Source: Actinomycetes bacterium
Lineage (GTDB): Bacteria; Actinomycetota; Thermoleophilia; Solirubrobacterales; 70-9
Length of the DNA: 16,484 nt
Assembly (NCBI GenBank): GCA_023436605.1
Contig: JAEZIQ010000041.1
Coordinates: 1-16,484, forward strand
Direction: 5' to 3'
A program made the position numbers and the translations under genes. Numbering within the stretch: the first letter of the stretch is position 1; every line of letters starts with the position of its first letter. The notes beneath the pieces were generated by a model. That model saw only the letters and a program-made list of their open reading frames with translations. It searched no databases and was not told the origin of the DNA. Of the stretch, positions 1 through 7,132 are shown in pieces.

Positions 1-1
1 C

Positions 2-391
2 ATCGAGGCGGCCGGAGGCGACAAGCGCCTCGGGCTCTGCCTCGATTCGTGTCACCTCTACGCCTCCGGCTACGACATCGGCACCTACGACGGCATCGAC
101 CGCATGCTGAAAGAGTCCGACCAGGCCCTCGGCAAGCGACGACTCAAGGCCCTCCACCTGAACGATTCGAAGGAACCGCTCGGCAGCCGCCGCGACCGCC
201 ATGAAGACATCGGCAAAGGTGAGATCGGCGAGACCGGCTTCGCTCGCTTCCTCTCCGAACCACGATTCGAGGGACTCCCGGCAACGATGGAGACTCCCGG
301 CCCGGACAAGAAGGGTCCGGTCGCAGACGACATCGATCTGGCCGAACGGCTGAGAAAGCGCGGCATCGCCGCCCGGAAGCGCCGGGTCTGA
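2..391 (+). CDS. nfo: Endonuclease IV (AP endonuclease), 3' part
   Basis: This is the last 129 residues of a deoxyribonuclease IV; the 5' end lies outside the window. The enzyme cuts DNA 5' of abasic sites in base excision repair, in the cytoplasm, using a trinuclear zinc centre. The visible fragment keeps the expected metal ligands of the family in order: Asp and His in GLCLDSCH (residues 11-18 of the fragment), His in LHLNDSK, Asp and His in DRHEDIGKGEIG, and Glu in ATMETP near the end. These match E. coli Nfo D179/H182, H216, D229/H231 and E261 by motif. The C-terminal tail is basic (KRGIAARKRRV), which is an ordinary ending. The next gene starts 36 nt downstream with its own possible promoter, so co-transcription is uncertain. 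Identity is secure. Confidence 0.93.
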   Translation: MEAAGGDKRLGLCLDSCHLYASGYDIGTYDGIDRMLKESDQALGKRRLKALHLNDSKEPLGSRRDRHEDIGKGEIGETGFARFLSEPRFEGLPATMETPGPDKKGPVADDIDLAERLRKRGIAARKRRV

Positions 392-412
392 ATCCACGCC
401 CGGCGCCGGCCC

Positions 413-418
413 TGTAAT
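413..418 (+). promoter_or_regulatory. Possible -10 element for the BASS-like transporter gene
   Basis: TGTAAT resembles the TATAAT consensus and ends 9 nt before the GTG at 428. No Shine-Dalgarno sequence is visible before that GTG, so a very short leader or leaderless transcript would fit, as is common in actinobacteria. No convincing -35 box is seen, so the call is weak. Confidence 0.25.
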
Positions 419-427
419 TAACGATCC

Positions 428-1309
428 GTGGAACTCGTCCGGACCGCCATTGAACTCGCCCTGAGCGCGAGCCTCATGCTGACGATCTTCGCGTTCTCGA
501 TGCGTGCGGGGAGCGCGGACTTCCTCTTCTTCATCCGGGAACGTCGGCTCCTGCTGATCTCGCTGCTGTCGATCTTCGCGCTCGCCCCGATGGTCGCGAT
601 CGCCGTGATCTACTGGATCGAGCCCCCGCTGGTGGCCCGGGTCGCGATCGCCGCGATGTCGATCTCGATCCTGCCGCCGCTCCTGCCCTGGAAGCAACTC
701 CAGGCCAAGGGTGACCACCATTACGCGATCGGGTTGACCCTCATCGTCGCGATCCTCGCGATCGTGTTCGTACCCGCCCAGGCCGATCTGCTGGGCCGCG
801 TCAACCACCACCCCTACGGCGTGCCGCCGGGCGAGATCGCCAGCTACGTCGGCGTGATCGTGTTGATACCGACCATCCTGGGCATGTCCATCGCGCACCG
901 GTGGAAGGAGTTCTCCCTCAGGGTCAGCATTCCCCTTGCCCGCATTGCCGGATTCGGCACCCTGCTCGCCGTCGTCGTCGTTCTGCTCTCGGCGGCGAAG
1001 GACATTCCCGACATCATCGGCACCCGGACGATCCTCGCCATGGTCCTCTTCAACCTCTTTGCCCTGGGCATCGGCCACCTGCTCGGCGGCCCCAACCCGG
1101 ATCGGTCGGTAGTGCTCGGAATTTCCTCCGCCTGCCGGCATCCCGCCGTAGCGCTGACCATTGCCACGGTCAACTATCCGGGGGAGAAGTTCACCGCCGC
1201 GGTGATGCTGTGCGTGGCGATCAACCTCGTGGTTTCCACCCCCTATCTGCGCTGGCAATCCAGGCAGCACGCCGAGCGAAGCCGCCAACGTCACCTCGAT
1301 ACGATCTGA
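428..1309 (+). CDS. BASS/SBF-like (bile acid:sodium symporter family) membrane transporter
   Basis: A 293-residue, very hydrophobic protein with about eight to ten membrane segments from residue 8 to 272 and a short basic, cytoplasmic-looking tail (WQSRQHAERSRQRH). The layout and short motifs, such as PPLLPWKQLQAKGDHHYAIGL around residue 83-103 and GISSACRHPAVALTIA around residue 230-245, fit the BASS superfamily. These proteins carry organic anions, usually with sodium. The second motif sits where the family has its crossing-helix substrate site. The natural substrate cannot be told from sequence; bile acid in the family name should not be taken literally. The start is GTG at 428. The stop at 1309 is two bases before the ATG of the next gene, so the two are probably co-translated. 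An alternative is a general ten-helix transporter of the same fold. Confidence 0.62.
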   Translation: MELVRTAIELALSASLMLTIFAFSMRAGSADFLFFIRERRLLLISLLSIFALAPMVAIAVIYWIEPPLVARVAIAAMSISILPPLLPWKQLQAKGDHHYAIGLTLIVAILAIVFVPAQADLLGRVNHHPYGVPPGEIASYVGVIVLIPTILGMSIAHRWKEFSLRVSIPLARIAGFGTLLAVVVVLLSAAKDIPDIIGTRTILAMVLFNLFALGIGHLLGGPNPDRSVVLGISSACRHPAVALTIATVNYPGEKFTAAVMLCVAINLVVSTPYLRWQSRQHAERSRQRHLDTI

Positions 1310-1311
1310 GG

Positions 1312-2064
1312 ATGAAGCGACTCTTCGCCCTCCTTTCGATCGCGGCCGTAACCGCCTTCGGACTGTTTTCCGCCGCTGGTGCCCAGGCCCTCGAACTGCC
1401 CCCGAAGCAGCGTTGTGTGACGCCGACCCTGAAGACGGTGAAGAAGGGAAACCGGCAGTTCAAGAACGACCGCTGGTTCGTCCGTCGCCTCCACCGGACC
1501 GGCTGTCTGGACCGGGCCAGGCCCAGGGCGTTCAAGGCGTTCTCGGCCCAATGCAAGGCCAAGACCCGGGAAGCCGACCGTTATCTGTCGGCACTCCAGG
1601 AGAATTTCATCGAGCGCCTTGACGCGCTCCTGCTGGAGAACCAGCCGCGACTGCTACGGCTCGATGCGAACGAGGTCTCGCTGCTCAACGAGCGCCGGGC
1701 GATCAATCGGAAGATCCGCAGCTCGGCCGCGGGACGGCGTGCCTCGCTGGTCCGGAAGCGGCAGGCGATTGACCGCCGGCTGATCACGGTCCGAACCAAA
1801 CGGGCCCGGATCAATTACACGATCAATACCCGGGCGATTACCCGCAACGGAGCCACCGGGGTCTGGCTCACCTACTTCGACGGTGCCGCCTACGGGTGCA
1901 TCAAGGCCTTCCGCGGCTCCCCCTATCTTACGGTTATGCGGGAACACTTCCTGGTTCAGCTCGCCGCCGCCCAACGGGTGTCGCCGCCTCCCACCCGTGC
2001 CAACGTCGCGACCTGGACGAACCTGCTTTCCGGCCGGGCACTGGCTCCGGCCGCCGCGAAGTAG
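1312..2064 (+). CDS. Secreted basic four-cysteine protein of unknown function
   Basis: A 250-residue protein that I do not recognise. Residues 1-26 are a clear signal peptide (MKRLFALLSIAAV... ending AGAQA), so it is exported. The mature part is rich in Arg/Lys and largely helical, with a long charged stretch at residues 85-170. It has four cysteines (C35, C65, C81, C196), enough for two disulfides. A longer reading from 901 exists in the same frame but would run through the transporter gene in another frame, so ATG 1312 is the right start: it gives the signal peptide and lies just after the transporter stop (TGAGGATG). That spacing suggests translational coupling and perhaps an extracytoplasmic partner for the transporter, which is an inference. 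No catalytic motif is visible. Confidence 0.72.
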   Translation: MKRLFALLSIAAVTAFGLFSAAGAQALELPPKQRCVTPTLKTVKKGNRQFKNDRWFVRRLHRTGCLDRARPRAFKAFSAQCKAKTREADRYLSALQENFIERLDALLLENQPRLLRLDANEVSLLNERRAINRKIRSSAAGRRASLVRKRQAIDRRLITVRTKRARINYTINTRAITRNGATGVWLTYFDGAAYGCIKAFRGSPYLTVMREHFLVQLAAAQRVSPPPTRANVATWTNLLSGRALAPAAAK

Positions 2065-2065
2065 A

Positions 2066-2080
2066 AGGGGCAGCGCCCCT
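2066..2080. terminator. Short GC stem-loop between convergent genes
   Basis: AGGGGC-AGC-GCCCCT forms a perfect 6-bp stem with a 3-nt loop. It starts 2 nt after the stop of the secreted protein gene and 17 nt before the end of the opposing operon. There is no long T tract, so its strength as an intrinsic terminator is doubtful, but position suggests shared use by both strands. Confidence 0.45.
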
Positions 2081-2096
2081 GCCGTTTCGGGACCGC

Positions 2097-2732
2097 TCAG
2101 CTCTCGGCTGATGCGGTGGCCGCGTCTGCCTCCGGCAGGACCAGGGCCGAGGCGATGAAGAAGCAGAGTGCGCCGACGCAGGTCGTCCAGGCGGCGAGGC
2201 TTGCGTTCTCCACCCCGCCGGAGGAAGTAACGACCGCGGCCACGGCCGACACCCCGAAGGCGACGCAACCGGCCATGTTGACCCAGTTGCTCAGCCAGTC
2301 CCGATCCCGTGGCCGGCGCAGACGGCCGACCCGGGCGAGCGCCAGGAGCGCGAACCCCCCGCTGAGGAGGAAGAGCACGGAACCCTGGGCGTCCGGGGCC
2401 CAGACCAGGTCCTGCTGGGCGATCACCGACTCGGCATAGATTGCCGATCCGGTGCTGAAGTTGAACAGGATGGTACCCACGAACTGGGTCGCCGCGGCAA
2501 GCCAGAGCGCACGCAGGGCCCCGCGCTCGTTGCGGCTGGGTCCGCTCAGCTGGAGCTGAATGAAGGCCGCTCCCGTAAAGCCCCAGGAGCCGATGAAGAA
2601 AAGGACATTGGAGGCAGTGCTGCCGATCGCGGCCGAGATCGGCGCGAATGAACCGACGGCAAAGAACATCGAGCCGATCATGAAACCCAGGCACTGGAGC
2701 TTCAGGGAGGGCATTATTTCGAACTGCTTCAT
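2097..2732 (-). CDS. Small integral membrane protein, possibly YrhK-like
   Basis: A 211-residue protein with about six hydrophobic segments, roughly at residues 13-30, 40-57, 75-95, 119-137, 150-170 and 184-201. Small motifs such as VGTILFNFSTGSAIYA, LVWAPDAQGSVLFLLSGG and CVGALCFFIASALVLPE resemble actinobacterial proteins that carry YrhK-like domains, from memory; the function of that group is not known. The ATG at 2732 follows the YhgE stop by one base (TGAGATG) and is preceded by a GAGGTG ribosome site inside the upstream gene, so it is the third gene of the operon. The tail is acidic and cytoplasmic-looking. By context it may be an accessory membrane subunit of the YhgE/ATPase-like pair; that is an inference. 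A stand-alone membrane protein remains possible. Confidence 0.6.
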   Translation of the reverse strand: MKQFEIMPSLKLQCLGFMIGSMFFAVGSFAPISAAIGSTASNVLFFIGSWGFTGAAFIQLQLSGPSRNERGALRALWLAAATQFVGTILFNFSTGSAIYAESVIAQQDLVWAPDAQGSVLFLLSGGFALLALARVGRLRRPRDRDWLSNWVNMAGCVAFGVSAVAAVVTSSGGVENASLAAWTTCVGALCFFIASALVLPEADAATASAES

Positions 2733-2733
2733 C

Positions 2734-4548
2734 TCACACCTCGATTGACGGGTACAGGCGTTCCATCGTGTATTGGCGATTGCGTCTGGCGACCAGAGAG
2801 GTGACTGTCATCGCGACGACGATGATCGAGACCAGAACCCCGATCGCGACCCAGAGCCGGTAATCGATGTTGGCGGCGACCGTTAGCTGCCTCAGTCCGT
2901 TGACCGTGTAGGTCATCGGGTCGACGGGATGGGCGATCTGGAACGGCACGGCCGTGGTCGGAACCGGATAGATGCCACCCGCCGAGATCAGCCAGACCAT
3001 GAGCAAAGCCAGGGTCACCACGCGCCCGATCGCGATGTCGAAGAGGGCGTTGAGAGCCTGGATGATGGCCAGGAAAGTCGCTGACATCAGGAGCATGAAC
3101 AGCCACATACCGACCGGATGTGTGGCCTTCAACCCCAGGACCTGCGTGATCACGAGAAACAGAATCGTGGCCTGGAGCATGCCGACGAGCAGGGCCGGGA
3201 TGTAGGAGGCGAGCGCCGTCCTCAGGGGATTCAGGCCGGAGACGACCGCCCGCGACTGGAGTGGCGTCAGCAGCATCCAGCAGAGCACCGCTCCGATGAA
3301 GAGCGCGAGACCGGAAAAGAACGGGGCGAACCCGGTGCCGAAGGTGTCGGCTTCGTTCAATGTGTTCTGTTTGAGATCGACCGGGGTCGAGAGGGTGTCG
3401 GCCAGATCCTGCAGCTGCTTGCGGTTCCAGTTCGGCACCTTGGCCAGACCGGCAGCCAACCCGCTCTCAAGTTCGTTCATCCCGTTGTTCAACTCGCCGC
3501 TTCCGCTGGCCAGCTTCTCGAGACCGCTCTGGAGCTCTTCGAGCTTGCCGCGGAGTTCGCTCTCGATCGAGGTCAGTTGTGCCTGGAGACTGCCGTCCTG
3601 ACGGGCGTGGAGGTTCTGTTCGAGATCGCGCAGGTCACTGGTGATCGTGCTCATCGCCTGGCTCGCTGCCGCGACATCGGCGCTCGCCGTCTGGCCCGCT
3701 GACTCGAGACTGATGGCGATCTGCTTCGCTTCGGGATCGGGCAGACTGTTCAGGAAGGCGATCGCGTCGCTCGTCGCCTGGCCGAGCGGACCGCTCTCGG
3801 CCCGCTGTACGAGTGGCAGCAGGGTCTCGGCCTGGCTGACCACGCTTGCGACTTTTTCGTTGAACTCCGCGAGCTGGTTGCTGTCCAGCTGACTGAGAGC
3901 CGGAGTGATCACCTTTTCAAGTTGGCTCTGGAGCTCCAGCACCCCGTTGTTGAGCTCCCCGGTACCGGCCGCCAGCTTCTCCGCCCCGGTCACTGCTTCC
4001 TGGAGCTTCGGGATCGCGCCCTGGACCGTTACCAGGACCTTGTCCATCACCTTGTCACCGACCGCCTCGTTGACCTTGTTCAGAACCTGCTCGGCGGCAT
4101 CACCGCCGATCACCGATGACAGGTAGTTGTTGGCGTCGTTGAAGTCGAAGACGATTTTGGCCTGGTAGGCATTCTTGGCGGTCGGCGACACGATCGCCTC
4201 ACTGAAATCCGGCGGGATCGTGATCGTGTAGTAGTAGGTACCGTCCGAGAGACCTTCCACCGCTTCCTTCTCCGAGGTCTCTTCGATACCGAGTTCTCCG
4301 GACGAGATCAGGTTCGAGACCACCTGTTTGCCGGCCTCGAGCCGCTCACCCTGAGCGGTGGCACCCTTGTCAAGGTTCACTACCGCTGCCGGAATCTTGT
4401 CGACTTCGCCGAACGGATTCCAGAAGGCCCAGAGGTACATCGCGCCGTAGAGCAGCGGCATGAAGATGATCGTGATGATCGCCAGACGGGGCAGCTGGCC
4501 CCGGAAGTACCGTTTGTTGTCGCTGCCCAGGGCGAGACCGGCAATCAT
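2734..4548 (-). CDS. YhgE/Pip-type ABC-2-like membrane protein
   Basis: A 604-residue membrane protein with the YhgE/Pip architecture: one N-terminal membrane helix (about residues 21-43), a large extracytoplasmic region (about 44-405), then five C-terminal helices (about 407-427, 448-470, 478-500, 505-527, 565-587). The end of helix one and the start of the outside domain (WNPFGEVDKIPAAVVNLDKG) are typical of the family, as is DGTYYYTITIPPDFSEAI at about 102-119. The outside domain contains two similar segments, LAAGTGELNNGV (192-203) and LASGSGELNNGM (346-357), each followed by a heptad-like helix, so it probably forms a long helical stalk. Relatives include phage infection protein Pip and membrane parts of type VII-associated loci. 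The ATG overlaps the ATPase-like stop by 4 nt. Substrate unknown; export or cell-envelope function is likely. Confidence 0.85.
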   Translation of the reverse strand: MIAGLALGSDNKRYFRGQLPRLAIITIIFMPLLYGAMYLWAFWNPFGEVDKIPAAVVNLDKGATAQGERLEAGKQVVSNLISSGELGIEETSEKEAVEGLSDGTYYYTITIPPDFSEAIVSPTAKNAYQAKIVFDFNDANNYLSSVIGGDAAEQVLNKVNEAVGDKVMDKVLVTVQGAIPKLQEAVTGAEKLAAGTGELNNGVLELQSQLEKVITPALSQLDSNQLAEFNEKVASVVSQAETLLPLVQRAESGPLGQATSDAIAFLNSLPDPEAKQIAISLESAGQTASADVAAASQAMSTITSDLRDLEQNLHARQDGSLQAQLTSIESELRGKLEELQSGLEKLASGSGELNNGMNELESGLAAGLAKVPNWNRKQLQDLADTLSTPVDLKQNTLNEADTFGTGFAPFFSGLALFIGAVLCWMLLTPLQSRAVVSGLNPLRTALASYIPALLVGMLQATILFLVITQVLGLKATHPVGMWLFMLLMSATFLAIIQALNALFDIAIGRVVTLALLMVWLISAGGIYPVPTTAVPFQIAHPVDPMTYTVNGLRQLTVAANIDYRLWVAIGVLVSIIVVAMTVTSLVARRNRQYTMERLYPSIEV

Positions 4549-5459
4549 TTGTCCTGCTCCCGTCCCGGGTCGGCGTTGACCGGCGATTCGTCGCTACCGG
4601 TTTCGTCCTCTTCCCACTCTTCCGGGTCACCCGCTTCGCGCTGATGGAAATCTTCCGCGATCCGACGGGCAGCCGAGCTCCGCTGCTGGAACTCGAGCAG
4701 TCCGGGCACGTCGACCACTTCACATTCGTGCTCATCGAACTCGTTGCCGTTCACGTCGGCGGTGATGATCGACTGCTTCCGGCCCAGTTCGATCAGCCGC
4801 TTCATCAGGGTGTGCCGCTGCCCGTCGTCGGCCATGTGGTCGAGCCTGCCGACCACCAGCAGGGGTCGGCGCTTCGTGTTGGCGACGCCGATCCGCATCA
4901 GCATCTGGTCGAGTTCAGGCAGGTCCGCCAGGAACGCATCAATCGGAGGCAACGGGATGTCCTCGAAGAGGTAGCCACACATCTCCTTGACGTCCTCGGT
5001 CTTGGCGAGCGGGACCCAGTCGTACCAGCGCGACTCCCAGCGACGCTGCTCGGTGACCAGGTCCTGGACGGTCACCGACGGCTGGAAGCCGTCAAGTTCG
5101 TCGAAGCAGCAGATCGAGGACTGCTCGAATACTGCCGGCTGGTCGTTCGTGTGATCAAACACCCGCAGGCTTCCCGAGCTGATCTTCATGCGACCACAGA
5201 GCGCCATCAGGAGCGCCGTCCGGGCGGCCCCCGGCGGCGCCGTGAGCACAGTCACGCCGCCCTTGTCGAGGTCGAGATCAAGCGGACCGAAGACCTGGCC
5301 CCACTGCCCCTTCAGCTCGATCTTTCGAGCCGATACGAGACTTCCGCCGGGCAGACGACGGTCCGAATTTCCGCTTTCTCGCCCCTTTTTCGATCCTCCC
5401 AACGAAGAGAATCCGAGTCTCTCTGCGATTTTCGTCTTGGAGGGAGGGTTACCAGACAA
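4545..5459 (-). CDS. Degenerate ABC-ATPase-like partner of YhgE
   Basis: A 304-residue soluble protein with an ABC nucleotide-binding fold but altered catalytic motifs. The Walker A position reads APPGAARTA (residues 74-82), so Arg80 replaces the invariant Lys. The signature region reads LPELDQ (180-185) instead of LSGGQ. The Walker B region reads LLVVGRLD (200-207), with Gly-Arg where Asp-Glu is expected. The switch histidine is Ala234 in IITADVNG. ATP hydrolysis is therefore unlikely, though nucleotide binding cannot be excluded. The N-terminal 40 residues are polar and the C-terminal 40 very acidic (EEWEEDETGSDE), both outside the fold. The start is TTG 5459, without a strong ribosome site; an internal TTG 57 nt further in is an alternative. 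It overlaps the YhgE gene by 4 nt (ATGA), so the products are probably made in balance and work together. Confidence 0.78.
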   Translation of the reverse strand: MSGNPPSKTKIAERLGFSSLGGSKKGRESGNSDRRLPGGSLVSARKIELKGQWGQVFGPLDLDLDKGGVTVLTAPPGAARTALLMALCGRMKISSGSLRVFDHTNDQPAVFEQSSICCFDELDGFQPSVTVQDLVTEQRRWESRWYDWVPLAKTEDVKEMCGYLFEDIPLPPIDAFLADLPELDQMLMRIGVANTKRRPLLVVGRLDHMADDGQRHTLMKRLIELGRKQSIITADVNGNEFDEHECEVVDVPGLLEFQQRSSAARRIAEDFHQREAGDPEEWEEDETGSDESPVNADPGREQDK

Positions 5460-5474
5460 TTCAGCGGCGACCCG

Positions 5475-5503
5475 ATATTGAAGACCGACCGGGCCGTGGC
5501 CAA
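5475..5503 (-). promoter_or_regulatory. Possible sigma70-type promoter for the ATPase-like/YhgE operon
   Basis: On the minus strand TTGGCC (5503-5498) and CAATAT (5480-5475) are separated by 17 nt, the ideal spacing. Both are partial matches to TTGACA and TATAAT. Transcription would start about 10 nt before the TTG at 5459, so the leader would be very short. Supported by position and spacing only. Confidence 0.38.
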
Positions 5504-5594
5504 GCTACCAGAGTCATGTGACCCTTCGACGGCCCCAACCGGCCCCTGACGCTCCTGACCGATCCTCCCCCCGACCCTCGATCCGACTCGGGAA

Positions 5595-5619
5595 AGACCC
5601 ATCACGGGTCTCGATCGAG
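5595..5619. repeat. Hairpin plus 10-bp palindrome in the divergent gadB promoter region
   Basis: AGACCC-ATCAC-GGGTCT (5595-5611) is a perfect 6-bp inverted repeat, and it runs into the perfect palindrome CTCGATCGAG (5610-5619). They lie 82 nt or more upstream of the gadB ATG and about 25 nt upstream of a TAATGT hexamer (5644-5649) that could be a -10 element. A regulator site is possible. The rest of 5460-5700 holds no gene that I can see. Confidence 0.35.
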
Positions 5620-5683
5620 CACCCTTGAGCCCGATTGAGCCGGTAATGTCAGAGGCGATCGAGCAGAAACCGATTGGACTCCA

Positions 5684-5689
5684 AAGGAG
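5684..5689 (+). promoter_or_regulatory. gadB ribosome binding site
   Basis: AAGGAG lies 11 nt before ATG 5701. It decides the start: the longer in-frame reading from TTG 5674 would place this site inside the coding region and lacks a site of its own. Confidence 0.75.
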
Positions 5690-5700
5690 CCGAAAAAGCA

Positions 5701-7074
5701 ATGACCTCTGGTCCCCGTATGACCCTCGCTGAAACGTATTTCACCAAGCCTGCCGAGGACAGGAAGTTTCCGAAGACCGGTGTGGATGCGCGCGCTGCGA
5801 AGATGATGCTTCAGACCGAGATGATGTTGGACGGGGAGCCCAACAAGAACCTCGCGACCTTCGTGACGACCTACATGGAGCCGGAGGCTCGCGACGTCAT
5901 CACCGAAAACCTCCACCGCAACTACATCGATCATGCCGAGTACCCGCGCACCGCGGAAATCTCGAAGCGTTGCGTACGGATGATCCACAGCCTCTTCAAC
6001 GGGCCCGGCGAGCCGGACCAGCCGGGCACCGCCACGGTCGGTTCATCGGAAGCGGTCATGCTCGGTGGTCTCGCCATGAAGTGGCGCTGGAAGAAGAACC
6101 GCACCGACGCCGGCAACTCGGACGCCAAGCCCAACCTGGTCTACGGTGGTGACGTCCACGTCGTCTGGGACAAGTTCTGCCGCTACTTCGACGTCGAACC
6201 GCGCAAGGTCGACATTCCCGTTGGCAAGACGACGGTCGGCGTCGAGGAACTCGCTCCGCAGATCGACGAAAACACGATCGGCGTGGTCGGCGTGGTCGGC
6301 ACCACCTTCACCGGCGAGTGCGATGACGTGATCGCCCTCAACGATCACCTGCTCGAGCTCAAGAACGAGAAGGGCCTCGACGTGCCGATGCATATCGACG
6401 CCGCCAGCGGTGGGTTCGTCTTTCCCTTCTCCCACCCGGACTTCAAGTGGGACTTCCGCCTCGAACAGGTGAAGTCGATCAACACTTCGGGCCACAAGTT
6501 CGGTCTGGTCTACCCCGGTGTCGGCTGGCTGATCATGCGTGACGACGAGCAGGTTCCCGAGGACATCATCTTCTACGAGGACTACCTCGGCGAAAAGGAC
6601 TCGACCTTCACGCTGAACTTCTCCTGCAGCGCCTCGTTCGTGCTGGCCCAGTACTACATGTTCCTGCGGGAAGGGTTCGAGGGTTACTCCTCGCTGGTCC
6701 GGTCGATGACCAAGAACCGCGACGCTCTTTCGGAGCGCCTGAGCAAGATCGACGCGCTGACCATCCTGACCAGCGAACGGCCGATCCTGCCGCTGATGAT
6801 CTGCAAGGTCAACGACGACGAGCAATTCACCGGGACCGACCTGGTCGGAGAACTGGCCCGCCGCAACGGCTGGCTGGTGCCGGCCTACAAGATGCCGCCG
6901 AAGAACGACGAGCAGCAGATCCTACGCATGCTGGTCAAGATCAATCAGACCCGCGAGCTGAGCGACGCTCTGGCTGACGATTTCGAGGCTTCGGTCAAGT
7001 ATCTGCGCGAAAAGGCTGCTGCCGGCGACCTGGCTGGTCCGAAGCCGAACGTCCACAGCGGACACGGCTACTAG
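5701..7074 (+). CDS. gadB: Glutamate decarboxylase (PLP-dependent)
   Basis: A 457-residue group II PLP decarboxylase that converts L-glutamate and a proton to GABA and CO2 in the cytoplasm. Family landmarks are all present: NYIDHAEYP near residue 74-82, GSSEAVMLGGLAMKW at 114-128, HIDAASGG at 231-238 with Asp233 to contact the PLP ring nitrogen, and SGHKFG at 263-268 with Lys266 as the Schiff-base lysine. Length is normal for the family (about 460). The C-terminus (HSGHGY) carries two histidines; in E. coli GadB a C-terminal His closes the active site at neutral pH, so a similar lock is conceivable. No GABA/glutamate antiporter gene adjoins, which is unlike the E. coli acid-resistance pair, so a GABA-shunt or other role is equally possible. 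The next gene lies 58 nt downstream beyond a strong hairpin. Confidence 0.95.
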   Translation: MTSGPRMTLAETYFTKPAEDRKFPKTGVDARAAKMMLQTEMMLDGEPNKNLATFVTTYMEPEARDVITENLHRNYIDHAEYPRTAEISKRCVRMIHSLFNGPGEPDQPGTATVGSSEAVMLGGLAMKWRWKKNRTDAGNSDAKPNLVYGGDVHVVWDKFCRYFDVEPRKVDIPVGKTTVGVEELAPQIDENTIGVVGVVGTTFTGECDDVIALNDHLLELKNEKGLDVPMHIDAASGGFVFPFSHPDFKWDFRLEQVKSINTSGHKFGLVYPGVGWLIMRDDEQVPEDIIFYEDYLGEKDSTFTLNFSCSASFVLAQYYMFLREGFEGYSSLVRSMTKNRDALSERLSKIDALTILTSERPILPLMICKVNDDEQFTGTDLVGELARRNGWLVPAYKMPPKNDEQQILRMLVKINQTRELSDALADDFEASVKYLREKAAAGDLAGPKPNVHSGHGY

Positions 7075-7083
7075 AACGAACTC

Positions 7084-7110
7084 TTGGGTGGAGGCCTGGC
7101 CTCCACCCAA
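7084..7110 (+). terminator. Near-perfect 27-nt palindrome after gadB (attenuator, partial terminator or processing site)
   Basis: TTGGGTGGAGGC and GCCTCCACCCAA are perfect 12-nt inverted arms around CTG; the C and G of the loop can pair too, leaving a single central base. It starts 9 nt after the gadB stop and ends 22 nt before the next ATG, just ahead of that gene's CAGGAG ribosome site. No T run follows, so it is not a textbook terminator. It may dampen downstream expression or protect the gadB message. Confidence 0.6.
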
Positions 7111-7132
7111 ATCTCACAGGAGCAAAAGAGCC

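Noticed and set aside
901..2064. A 387-residue plus-strand reading that includes the secreted protein in its C-terminal part.
   Set aside because: Its first 137 codons overlap the transporter gene in another frame and look like a shadow of it. ATG 1312 gives a signal peptide and lies two bases after the transporter stop.
2734..5459. An active ABC exporter with a normal ATPase.
   Set aside because: All four catalytic motifs of the ATPase-like protein differ at the key residue, so an ordinary ABC engine is not supported from this sequence.
4644..5549. A 301-codon plus-strand open frame opposite the ATPase-like gene.
   Set aside because: It mirrors the ATPase-like gene, which has the ABC fold, a coupled downstream gene and a likely promoter. 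The antisense frame has no family motif.
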